Below, piece by piece: positions 22,332 to 33,000 of a stretch of DNA of 38,217 nucleotides. This DNA comes from a virus. Made by a program: the position numbers and the translations under genes. The first letter of the stretch is position 1. Each line of letters starts with the position of its first letter. The notes under the pieces were generated by a model. The model made no database searches. It was not told where the DNA came from and was given only the letters and a program-made list of their open reading frames with translations. Location: the IMG/VR virus record IMGVR_UViG_3300010151_000042, positions 1 through 38,217 of that record; one strand, given 5' to 3'.

Positions 22332-22503
22332 TAGCAATACAAATTATGAATTAATATCAAAATACAGTAACACCACATTATATATATGCAAAAAATGTGC
22401 TATAAGGGAATATTATGGAACTAAAGCAAAGACTGGTAAAAGGTGGAAATCTGACCAAGAAAAAAACAGATTATTCGGAGAACCAATTAATAATAGGGAT
22501 TGA
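22261..22503 (+). CDS. Small zinc-finger protein overlapping helicase and resolvase
   Basis: This 80-aa frame contains CQMC (16-19) and CKKC, a four-cysteine finger with a spacer of about 23 residues, then a basic KRWKSDQEKNRLFG tail. The first CxxC requires a start upstream of it. The available one is TTG at 22261, which lies inside the last 71 nt of dnaB and has an AGGA about 10 nt upstream. Its end overlaps the resolvase gene by 89 nt. The complete zinc finger argues that it is real. Its role is unknown; nucleic-acid binding is likely. Confidence 0.6.
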   Translation: MISIKIKPRLVQIEQCQMCGRTFSSNTNYELISKYSNTTLYICKKCAIREYYGTKAKTGKRWKSDQEKNRLFGEPINNRD

Positions 22504-22957
22504 CCCAGGTAAGTCTGGAGGAATAGCTTGGATAGTAAAAGATGACTTAGGCAATGCAGCAGAAATATTAGCAGAAAATTGTCCAGCTGAAATAGATGAT
22601 ATGTCATGTCTAATAAAAAATATAACTAAAGATATAAAAAGTATTTGCTATTTAGAATCAGTCCATGCGTTCCCAACAGACGCAAGAAGTTCGGCTTTCA
22701 AGTTTGGAATGAATTTTGGGATATGGCAAGGTATACTAAGTTCATTCAATGTTGAAGTCGTTTTAGTTACACCAAGAAAATGGCAACGTCATTTTGGTGA
22801 GTTGCCTAAAATTAAGAAAGAGAGAAAGAATAAGATGAAACAGATCGCAACTGAACTGAGTGGATTAAAAGCCACACTAAAAACATCTGATGCAATATTA
22901 TTAACTATATATGGGTATTCAATGGATATGGGTGGAAAATGGAAAATCCAAAAGTAA
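22415..22957 (+). CDS. RuvC-like Holliday junction resolvase
   Basis: This 180-aa protein has the RNase H-fold resolvase motifs: LIIGIDPGKSGGIAW (25-39, Asp30), YLESVHAF (79-86, Glu81), a VTPRKWQRHFG substrate loop (118-128), and TSDAILLTIYGY (157-168, Asp159). It cuts branched DNA made by recombination and replication so that it can be packaged. The start at 22415 has an AAGGGAAT site and overlaps the zinc-finger gene. It closes the recombination set that begins with the Fe-S nuclease. Confidence 0.88.
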   Translation: MELKQRLVKGGNLTKKKTDYSENQLIIGIDPGKSGGIAWIVKDDLGNAAEILAENCPAEIDDMSCLIKNITKDIKSICYLESVHAFPTDARSSAFKFGMNFGIWQGILSSFNVEVVLVTPRKWQRHFGELPKIKKERKNKMKQIATELSGLKATLKTSDAILLTIYGYSMDMGGKWKIQK

Positions 22958-23154
22958 CTAATGCATTTTCAATTGGAGATAAATTTGTAGGTATAAATAG
23001 ATGCCAAATAGAAGTAGAAGAAATCAAACAAAGTGAATATAGATTATATTTATTTCCATTTGAATTTCAGTTATCTACAAGTAATAGAAGTATAAGACTA
23101 GGATTCAAAATTTTAATGATTGTATTAAGATTTGAGTTTGTCTATGAAAAATGA
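22939..23154 (+). CDS. Small beta-rich protein, unknown
   Basis: This 71-aa protein overlaps the resolvase end by 19 nt with GGGTGG before the ATG. It is rich in beta-type residues and aromatic residues (SEYRLYLFPFEFQLS, GFKILMIVLRFEFVYEK). The C-terminal stretch is hydrophobic but interrupted by Arg and Glu, so it is probably not a membrane helix. No family was recognised. Confidence 0.55.
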   Translation: MENPKVTNAFSIGDKFVGINRCQIEVEEIKQSEYRLYLFPFEFQLSTSNRSIRLGFKILMIVLRFEFVYEK

Positions 23155-23269
23155 TGATTTAATACAAATATTAAATGATTTACGGGAAACTATGAAAAAC
23201 ATGAAATCTACTATAGATCATGTAATACAATGGATTGAATTAATTATAGAAAATAAAAGATCAAATTAA
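23144..23269 (+). CDS. 41-aa coiled-coil peptide at end of early operon
   Basis: The ATG at 23144 overlaps the preceding gene, and the TAA is at 23267-23269. The product MKNDDLIQILNDLRETMKNM, continuing as KSTIDHVIQWIELIIENK, has regular heptad spacing of Ile and Leu and should form a short coiled coil or amphipathic helix. The ribosome-binding site is weak, so coupling is likely. Its stop codon overlaps the stop of the convergent 1266-aa gene on the other strand. Its function is unknown. Confidence 0.5.
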   Translation: MKNDDLIQILNDLRETMKNMKSTIDHVIQWIELIIENKRSN

Positions 23270-26200
23270 TCTTGATACCATTCATAAATATCTTTTGAAG
23301 CACCGAAAAGAGAACCTAACATAACGGGGAAGAAAAGGAATTGGAGAGCATTTGTTACTTCATTCCTTTTCTCTTCCTCATCTTCGGCTCCCATACCAAA
23401 CATAGCAGTCCATACAACAGCTCTAAATGTTATTGCCAACAATGGGTTTTCTGCCCCTCTCATCATGCTGTAAGCATTTAAAACATGACCTTTTAAAATT
23501 CTTGACATAAGTGGAATAGCAGTAATTAATGACGCCATTGCACTTGCCATAACTCTTGTAGTAATAAATCTTACCATAGCTATAGCATCATGGTCTATAT
23601 TTCTATCAGATGGATCATATCCTTTAAAATCCTTACCTATACCTATATATTTTGAGCCAACACCTTTCATCTGGTTAGCTGTTGCACTTAGAAGCCTAAC
23701 AAGAGCATCAGCAGTACCTTCATTACCATCCATAAATTGTTTCCATATTTGATAATCATGAATCATTTGAAGAGTTGGATATTGTTTATATTGCCATAAT
23801 GCTCTTCCAAAACCATTAAACCCTTCTCCAAGATGAGGAGGAGTCATACCAAATTGTGTGTAATATACTGCATTTCGTGCTATTTTGACGGCTGCTGGGG
23901 TCATGAATACTGATTTATCAGCTGTGCCTGTTTCCCCTCCTATTAGTCCTACTTTTTGAGCATGAAGTAAAGCAGCAACTATTGTTGTTTTTCTTAATCT
24001 ATTTTCACTGCCAGTAAATGTAAATATATCTTTTCCACCTACACCTTCAAACCACCATGATAATTTCCAGCTTACCATTCTTTTTATTAAACTATCACTA
24101 ACATCTCCAAGAAGGTCTTTAAAAAGTCGTTCAATTACTTGCTGGTCAGCTCCTTCTTCTAGGGTAAATACATCGAAAAAATGACCTCTTTTTTCTTTTA
24201 AATCTTTATTTGTTACAGCTTTTCTTAATTCATTTAAACTTTTTAATTGTTGTATTTTTTCTCTAGATGCTCCCTGTTGATTTAAAATCATTCTTGAAAG
24301 TAATCCATCTATTTGATCTTGACCATTTTTTACAAAATTTTCTCTACCTGATCTTAATAACCTAATAAGGTCAGCAACATTTGTTGTAGGAATTTGGAAA
24401 CCTAAACCTGGAAGAGGTAGAAATCCCATATCACTACTTTGGACTTCTCCATCTTGCATCATTATATCTGTAAACATTGTTAATACATTTAATGCCCCAG
24501 TATTTTGAGCAATTTCATTCCATTTTTCTGGATTTGCTTCAAGTTCTTTGTTTGCGTCTTTAACATTATCCCAACCAACTTGAATCATAGTGTTTATTAT
24601 CTGTCCAGAGTTCTGTACTGCTGAGCTGCCACCTAAATACAACATAGAAGCTGGAGCCGTTAACCACTTAGTAAGTCTTTCAGCCTGTTTTGGAGTCCAT
24701 GATCTGCCTCCCTTGATCCAATCTGGCAGAGCATTTAATTTATTTGAAAATTCTTCGTAACTTGTTTCTTTTCCAGTAATGCTTATAGCCCTTGATGTAG
24801 GATCGCCAAATGCTATCTTTACTCTGTTGACAATAAATTCTAAACTACCTTTTGGGAGAGTGCCTATTTTTTCAATTTTAAATGCTGTTTCTGCAAGTTC
24901 ATTTATTAAATCTTGCTTATTAAGAGCATTGTATGATTCATTAAAATAACTATCATGAACGCCTCCATCTTTTCTTCTTTGAAGAGGGTCTGTCCATGAT
25001 GTGATATGTTTTAAATTTTTTATTGCAGGTAAATTAAACATAGCTGTGTCTATTTCATTATTATTGCGATAGTCATCAAGTATCTTATTTAAATGCTCTA
25101 ATCCTTTATTTAGTCTTTCTAAATCGCTGCCCTCATAGTTACCATCTTTTATAAGAGATTCTTTTGTTATTTGATTTTCTTTTTCTTCAGCTTTTATTTT
25201 ACGTTTTATATCTTTTATAGCAGCTGGTATCATATTCATGAATATATCAATTTTATGATATTTGTTTGGGAAGTAATTTTCTGCTTTTGGTTTTGAAAAG
25301 GCTGTTGAACTTTGAAGTTCTCCTTGTTCGTTTTCCCATAAAGTGGTTTCTATCCCATTAGCTTCATAAAAAGTATTTAACCAGGCAATGGCTTCTTCTT
25401 CTGTTTCATTATATTTCCTGCCTCTCCATTGAATAACATTTTTACGCAATGCATTTGCCTTAGCAAGTTGTTTGTCTGCTTTTGATTTTAAATCTTCATA
25501 AGCTAATTTATATTGCTCTCTCAAGGTTGCTAATCCTTTCCAGAGATGTTTTATGACAACTTCATTAGGAGGCTCAATATTTAGATCATCAGTCCCTTCA
25601 TAATCAATACCAGCATATCTTCTAAATTTAATATATTGTTTTTTATGAGTCCCCTCTATATCTTTATACTGTATTTCATCTTTTCCTTCAATTTTTCTAG
25701 TTTGTTTGCCGAAGTCATTTACTTCATCTGATCTGTACCATCCTTCTTGTAAAACTGTATTTAATTCATTTAAATCATAAGATACATATTCTTTTGAAAC
25801 TTCACCATCAACCTCACTTAAGGTAGCACCGAGAAAGTTAACATTAGAGCCGTCAACTCTTTTGCCGTCTAAACCAATTCTTGCTTTATCAATTAAATAA
25901 GCATTATATGTTTCTCTTTGATTTTCACTCTTTAACTGTTTTCCTTCACCCTGTTTTATCATTACATATCTATATTCCCATTTTTCCCCGTCTGCAGTTT
26001 CAATTGTTTTTGTATGTATACCTGGAACTCTATCCCCAATTTCTCTAGCAACAAATAATTGTTTTATTTTTTGTTTTAATTTTTTTAAGTCTTCCCCAGG
26101 CATTGCATCCTTTGCTAGAAAACCACTCTCATCAACAGCTCTATTTATAATTTGAGGAGTGATATATCTTACTTGACCGTTACCTATTTCATCCATTAAT

Positions 26201-27066
26201 TCATCTATATATTTAGATGCTAAAGCTTTATCTATAGTGTCTTTACTTTCCCCAATTTCATCATATGTATAAAATCTAACAGTTTCTGTTTCATCATCTA
26301 AAGCAACTGCTTCAAATCCATCTCCAATATTTTTAGAAACCTTTTTTAATAATCTTATAGAATTTCCATTTTTATCAACAGTTTCAATTCCATTCATTGC
26401 TGAATTATTGAAATAAACATCATTACCGCCAGCTTTAATTAAAGTATATATAGCATCATGAACTTCTTTTCTTGCTGATGTAATTGGATTTAAGAACTTG
26501 CGGGACATTTGAATATTTCTATCTTGTATAGTCAAAATCTTCTGTATGAATTTGCCCATAAATCCAAACTTGTCTATATGGGATGCAACAAATTCTGGAG
26601 GTGCTATAAATAATTCAGCTTTAGATATACCTTTTTCACTCTTAGCAATCTTGTCTCTTTTATTAAATATTCTATCTACAAGCTTATTTAATGCTGGTAC
26701 TTTTCTTTCGCCCTGCATTATAGTAACTGGTGTTATTTCACCTCTTAATCTTCTTGCAAAAATTCTTTGCCAGTCATTAGCGTGTTCTGTGGGGTTTATT
26801 AAATTAGGATCATATCCAGCTTCCTCAGCTGCCTCCATAGAATACTTAACCAATTTATCAAATAGTTTTTTATGCTCTAAATATCTTCTGGCTTCTTTCT
26901 TTTCAAGAGATTTATTACCACTTGCAATAGCTCTACGAAGGGCAGTTTTAGACGGTCTTCCAATAACATCAGCAATAGCATTAGTGCAACTGATTCTCCA
27001 TCCAACAACATCAGCCGCGTGTATATTGTCAGCTTCTCTTATTACATCACATTTGGGGTCAGCCAT
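23266..27066 (-). CDS. Giant internal virion / ejection-type protein (1266 aa)
   Basis: This 1266-aa protein is encoded directly after the 2649-aa gene (stop and start adjoin as TAAATG), so both are probably made and packaged together. Most of it is charged and helical, with long Lys/Glu-rich stretches (about 500-720). A central region (around 860-900) contains an Ala/Gly-rich hydrophobic part, ASMLYLGGSSAVQNSGQ, that recalls domains of large polyvalent phage and plasmid proteins. The last 110 residues contain three hydrophobic segments (ASAMASLITAIPL; LLAITFRAVVWTAMFGMG; LQFLFFPVMLGSLFG), which suggest membrane insertion. I infer an internal virion protein injected with the DNA. No catalytic motif was recognised. 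Confidence 0.65.
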   Translation of the reverse strand: MADPKCDVIREADNIHAADVVGWRISCTNAIADVIGRPSKTALRRAIASGNKSLEKKEARRYLEHKKLFDKLVKYSMEAAEEAGYDPNLINPTEHANDWQRIFARRLRGEITPVTIMQGERKVPALNKLVDRIFNKRDKIAKSEKGISKAELFIAPPEFVASHIDKFGFMGKFIQKILTIQDRNIQMSRKFLNPITSARKEVHDAIYTLIKAGGNDVYFNNSAMNGIETVDKNGNSIRLLKKVSKNIGDGFEAVALDDETETVRFYTYDEIGESKDTIDKALASKYIDELMDEIGNGQVRYITPQIINRAVDESGFLAKDAMPGEDLKKLKQKIKQLFVAREIGDRVPGIHTKTIETADGEKWEYRYVMIKQGEGKQLKSENQRETYNAYLIDKARIGLDGKRVDGSNVNFLGATLSEVDGEVSKEYVSYDLNELNTVLQEGWYRSDEVNDFGKQTRKIEGKDEIQYKDIEGTHKKQYIKFRRYAGIDYEGTDDLNIEPPNEVVIKHLWKGLATLREQYKLAYEDLKSKADKQLAKANALRKNVIQWRGRKYNETEEEAIAWLNTFYEANGIETTLWENEQGELQSSTAFSKPKAENYFPNKYHKIDIFMNMIPAAIKDIKRKIKAEEKENQITKESLIKDGNYEGSDLERLNKGLEHLNKILDDYRNNNEIDTAMFNLPAIKNLKHITSWTDPLQRRKDGGVHDSYFNESYNALNKQDLINELAETAFKIEKIGTLPKGSLEFIVNRVKIAFGDPTSRAISITGKETSYEEFSNKLNALPDWIKGGRSWTPKQAERLTKWLTAPASMLYLGGSSAVQNSGQIINTMIQVGWDNVKDANKELEANPEKWNEIAQNTGALNVLTMFTDIMMQDGEVQSSDMGFLPLPGLGFQIPTTNVADLIRLLRSGRENFVKNGQDQIDGLLSRMILNQQGASREKIQQLKSLNELRKAVTNKDLKEKRGHFFDVFTLEEGADQQVIERLFKDLLGDVSDSLIKRMVSWKLSWWFEGVGGKDIFTFTGSENRLRKTTIVAALLHAQKVGLIGGETGTADKSVFMTPAAVKIARNAVYYTQFGMTPPHLGEGFNGFGRALWQYKQYPTLQMIHDYQIWKQFMDGNEGTADALVRLLSATANQMKGVGSKYIGIGKDFKGYDPSDRNIDHDAIAMVRFITTRVMASAMASLITAIPLMSRILKGHVLNAYSMMRGAENPLLAITFRAVVWTAMFGMGAEDEEEKRNEVTNALQFLFFPVMLGSLFGASKDIYEWYQD

Positions 27067-30000
27067 TTAACAACCTATTTTATCTTTAGCATTAGAAGTA
27101 TTTTCCCTTCTTTTATCCATAGTGTCTTCTACTTCTTCTAGCATTTGAAAATATCCACCAGGTTTGCGAAGTTTTTTCCTCATTTCTCTGGCTTCAAGGG
27201 CTGGAGCATCGACCTTATTATTTGCTATAGCCCATCTAATATGATTTTCATATGCTGGTAAAAATATCTTCATTATATCATTATTTAAAAATATTTTAGG
27301 CAATAATTTATTTACATAAACAGTTGAGCCTGATGTTTTACCGCTTAAATACTTTAATGTAATCCACATTTTAGCATCATTATCTAAAGTTTGATATTTA
27401 TCTATAAATCTATCAATAAATTCAGCAAAAGCAAGATTTTTATCAGATTGTATTGCTTCTTTATCCTTAGTGTGTTCCATTAAACCATTCCAAATATTGA
27501 TAAGACTCATATTCGATGGTTTTGTTATGTTTAAAAGTTCACCCAATTTAGTGCTTCCATTTTCCAATACTTCAGTTTGAGCATATAAAAAATCTTCTGC
27601 CTTGCTATAAGAGTCAAGTTTACTAGAGTCGCTAAGCATATCATACATATAATCTTCTATAATCTCACTACCCATTATTGCTTGGACAGCTGCTACATGA
27701 GAATTTTTTAAAAGGTTTTCACTTTGGAATGCATTTATTAAATCATAATCAAGATTAATACCAGCGCCTATCAACAAACTTTCCATTGGGCTTATATTAT
27801 TTTCTAAATTAATTATAAAATCATCTATGCCTCTGTAACCTGACCAGCTAGCTTTTTTATTAGCAATTTCATTTCTGATTTTCTTTGTAAATGCAAGTGA
27901 ATATTGAGCATCCGTTAATTTACCCTTTACTTTAGGCTGTTTAAGTTCATTCTCAGTTAATTTTTCATCCCCATTAAACATTGAATTTAGTTCTCTGCTC
28001 ATTGCTAGATTAATATCAAGATTGGCAGAGATTCTAGTTCTAGTTCTACCATGTCTTTGAGAGCTAAAATTTTGCACTCCTTTTACTATACCTAAAGTTG
28101 TCAATTCTTCATTTGTAAAATCTATACTAATTGGACTACCAGCTACTGTTTTATCAAAAATTCTAGAATTTATAAAATTACTGATGCTCATAGGTTTACC
28201 TAGTTCATCCTTCAAGTTTTCTAAAATTGTTGCTAAATGAGTGAATTTTGACCCATCAACAGCCATCTGGAATAGTATAACAAGTTCATGAGCTTTAGTT
28301 GTTTTTAAGAATATAGGAATTTTTGAATTTTTAGCTTTATTAAAATCAATTACATTCCCATCTTTGTCAACTAAAGTATCTCCATTAGCTTTTAAAATTT
28401 CGATTTCATTATCATTTAACATTGATTTATCTACTACAATATAATCCATTATAACTTCAGCATTAGGGTCAGCGGCTTTAATTGTAATAGGTGTTACATT
28501 ACCAGAATCATCTGTTGATTCAATATCCATAGTAAAATTCTTGCTAAACAATTCAGCCATTATTGTTCTAGCATTCATAACTACACCAGTTGCTCCAGTA
28601 TTAGACGCATTTCTCGCTATTTCATCAACACTATCAAATATAGATAAAGCTGTGGAATCAGTTTCATTAGTTTCATCATCAACTCTCGGTCCAAATAAAG
28701 GAAGAGATGCAGTTTTGTCTATATTATTATCTATGCTATATTGTTGCCATTCTTCCATACTGCTGCTGTAATCATCTGGCACAAATTCAAATGCCCCTTT
28801 ATCACCATCCCAGTCACCATCAAAAACTTCCTTAACATCTTTCCATGTCATAAGCATGCTTTGACCATGACCTTCTTCTAATGACTGAACTCTTCTAACA
28901 ACAGGACCAGTAACTTTAGAAATAGGATTTCTATGCATTAATACTTTAACATCATTCTGTTCCAAAAATGGATTTAACCATGTTTTTATAAGTTCATGTT
29001 TAGTAAGTCTTGTAGCCATTATTCTGTCATACAATTCTTCACTAATAGATTCTTTCCATTTCTTTTTAACTTGATTAAAAGCAACCTTATTATCAGATGC
29101 TAAAATTACATGACCTTCTTTTACGTGCTGATTGGGATGCTCAGAACTGTTAAAAGATGGTTTTATATACAAAATAGAAGATGAACCATCCCAGGCTCTA
29201 CTTTTATTTAAACCATCTCTAATTAAAATAGAGTTAACAACAGGGAGAAGATGGGTTCTTATAGATGGATGCCATATACCTTCTCCATCGTTTCCTATAT
29301 CTTCTAAATATTGTTCAAGTTCACTTGGTATTTTACCATCATCCCTAGCTCTTATAACAAAATCTCTGAATTTTTTAGGGTCTTTATAAAAGCCATTTAT
29401 CTTATCTGTATAATATTTTACAACATCATAATATCTTGTTCTTATAGATTTTAAAACATTATCAGAATATGTATTGCCATATCCAAGCATTAACATCAAC
29501 TCGCCAAGAGCAATTGGGTGAGATGCTGAATTTTTACTCTTCTCCTGTACGTTATTTATTACAATAGATGATGATGGTATTGTATGAATAACTCCATAGC
29601 CAGATTTATAATCTCCAAGATTCCCGCCAAAAGCTTTGACTTTTTGCTCAGAACTTGCAAAACCTCCAAATGTCATTTTAGCCTCATTAGAAGATGCAAC
29701 CATATCAAATTTTTGACTAGAATTAATTTCTTTCCAATAAGTTAATTTTGTTGTTGAATTTGTTTCCATAGTTGCTACAACATTACCATCAGAATCTTTT
29801 AAAACCATATTTTTAAAACCAGCAAATTGCATATGTTTCATACCAAGATAATCAGTCTCTCCAGTATCTTTATTTAAAGCTCTATGTCTAATAAATGTTT
29901 TTATCTGTTGGAATTTTGTATATCCTATATCATCAGCCATCAACTTTAAATATTCTGTCCCAGTAATTGATGCCCCATCAAATAAATCATATGGTATTTC

Positions 30001-33000
30001 CTCAGTTGGCTCCATTTGGGGGCTTCCATCTCTATTTTTTACAACATTACCATTTGCATCCCTCACTGGTATCATTCCGCTAACTGTATAATCTTTTGGT
30101 ACTATCATTAACTTCATGTCTCTTAATTCAACTGGTCTTTGACCCTCAGCCATATCAATACTAAGTCTAATCATAGTATCTGATGCACTTTTTTCATACA
30201 TAAAATAATCTGGTGTTCTAACAGCCTGCCAAAATCTGAGGTTATGAAGAGATGCTGATAGAGATGTTTTCTTTTCAAGAACTTCGACTAGTCCTTTAAT
30301 TTCAGTTATCAAATCACTTAATTTCCCATTTGGATTATCATTTACCCAGTTGTCTATATAATCAGATAATGTAGAATTAATAATATCATCATCCATTGCC
30401 ATTAATTCATCAAGATTTGATTCATCAACCATAATATCATAATGTTCTTGCCTTATATTCCCAATCCTCAATTCTTCATCTATAGCCATCTTAAACATCA
30501 TTGGAGTCATTTGATGAGGGTTAATATTTTCAACAACACTTCCTATAACAGCCGAATTGTCACCAAACTTTGTTCCATTGATAACTAATAGTTTAGCATT
30601 TGTATCCATTAACTCTTGTTTTAAGGACTCTTTTATTTCTTCTACAGGGACACCGTTTTCATGTTTTTTCTTAGCACTATTTAAACTTGCATTTAATTGA
30701 CCAATAAGTTTATCTACATATCTACCATCATTTTCATCCTGCATTTTATCAAGTTCATCTTTGGTCAAATTGACAGAAGCTTCTTTATACCATTCAGAAT
30801 TATCTTTTCTGTTAAATGCTCTATCAATGATTTGTTTCATTGGTAAAATACCTAAACGAATTTTATGTTTATTATTTTGATGATCTCTTTCTATCGAATT
30901 TCTCATTACAGAATCTGGGAAGAGCTTATTATTGACCCTGTCAAGTTCATCTGCTATTTCCAATCCCATAGTTCTATTATTGCCTTTTAAGACTGTCCTT
31001 GTGTCTAAATCATAATTTCTTATGATACGAAAATTCAGCCTAGCATCTTTCCCCTGTCTGTTTTTATTAGTAGGACTAAATCTATAATTTCTCTGTCTTA
31101 ATTTTGTCCATTCTCGCCTAATAAGTCTTATATCATTATCTGTTAAATCTTCTCTTCGCTTAAATGATTCGTCTTGCGCCCATTTTCTATCAGCAACAAT
31201 TTCTTCAAGAAGTTCATATACATCATTAAGATACTCATCAAAAGTTTTATGTTTTTTTAATACAATATCAACCATTCTAGGATAATCACCAGATTTACGC
31301 AAATAGATTCCAAATTTTTCATTCCAAAAAGAATGATAAGCATCTTCGCTAGAAATAGTATTAGTTTGATTTAGTGATTCACCACCAGTTGCTTCATGTT
31401 CTTCTCCACTTGCTGTATCTGTATCATTTTCATTACTATCTTGATTGGGGTCTTTACTCATGAACTCTTCAAATGGGATCGTAATAGCTGGCGTCACACC
31501 AAGCCATCTACCTTGATAAAACTCTTCAGCAATAAATTCCATAATCTCTTGCTTAGTTTTTGGTTCAACATGGAACATTCTTTTAACCCTAGCAACAAAT
31601 TGCTTTAACCACTTTTCAAATCTTAACCTTAATGATCTAGGTCTGTTCTTCATTCTATCTACAAAATACTCACCCATAGCCTTAACAAGTGCTTCTTCAG
31701 ATTCAAATAACTTTATACCTCGTTTAACAATATCTTGATCTCTAAACATTTTAATATAAATATGAGCATATTCATGAGGTATAGTATCAATTCTACCATC
31801 TGTTGTTGACCACATAACTAAAGCCTCAGTTGCCATACCAATTCTTTCTATACCATATTTTATGATCAATCCCTCAACAGCTGCTTGTTCAATATCTGGG
31901 AAAAACTTTTTTAATCTCGCAGCTATCCTTGCTGTAAATTCTGGATGATCTTTTATATAAGGAAGATTGCTATCACCTAAATCCTGGAAATTCTCATCAG
32001 TCCCTTTAGGCTTTCTTTTGCCCTCTACTGTATCTCTAGTTTTTTGACTACTATCAGCCTTTCTTTTATTCCTCGCTTCTCTTCTTTTTTGTCTATCTGT
32101 TATTTTTTTCTCAGGTTTAGATACGTTTTCATCACTTACTGTAGTATCTGCTTTTACTTTCTTTCTCGCAGCTATAGCCGCCTTTAAGGCTGCAGCATCC
32201 CCAGCTCCAGCAGTCTCTTTAGGAACAGCAGCTGCTAATTGCGCTCTAATTTGGTTAGCTTCATCTGTATCAGTCCATTCTTGTTCTTTAGCTGTCATAT
32301 CGTCAAGAGCTACCTTGCCAAGAACTATATCCATTTTGCGCTGAGTTGATATACCTGTAATAGGGGCTGCAGTAGGTTCTTCAGCTGTTTCTGGAGGAAC
32401 CTCTGCTTTGGCTTTAGCTTTTACTTCTGCTTTACCATGCTTTTCAATTAAATCTCTACCAATTTTAAGCAACATTACTTGAGCTTGAGCTTTAACTATT
32501 TTAACAGGACTAGAATCCATTTCAATAAATAGTTCAAGACTATTTAATTCTTCTTCAGTTAATTTGACTTCTTTTCCATCTACAACTGCTATCTGTTCTT
32601 CTCTACTTTTTGCAGTTGGGAACTGTACTCTATCCATAGGCTCAAGATACTTATCAAGTTGTTCTTTGGCTGCGGGTTTAGCCTGTCTTAATGCTAATTC
32701 ATCAGTTACTCTTTTAATTTCTTTATCTATAGATTCTGTTGAACCCTTACCTTTCGCCTGTATGTTAGCAACAATATTTTTTCTTTGAGTTTGCAACTCG
32801 GAATATTTATTTTCCAATTGGACATCAGTTAATTTTGCAAATCTGCCTGTCCGAGGTCGTAACGGGGCTTTGGGGGTAACTGCAGGTGTAGAAGGAGTTG
32901 TTTTTACTTCATTTAAAACCTTATATGCACTAATTGCTTGGGCAATAAATGCCTTTTGAACATCATCTGGGGCTTCATTATATTCTTTTTCAAGAAAGGC

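Noticed and set aside
26546-27070. 174-aa plus-strand ORF opposite the 1266-aa gene
   Set aside because: It is antisense to a clear coding frame and has no ribosome-binding site or motif, so it is a shadow frame.
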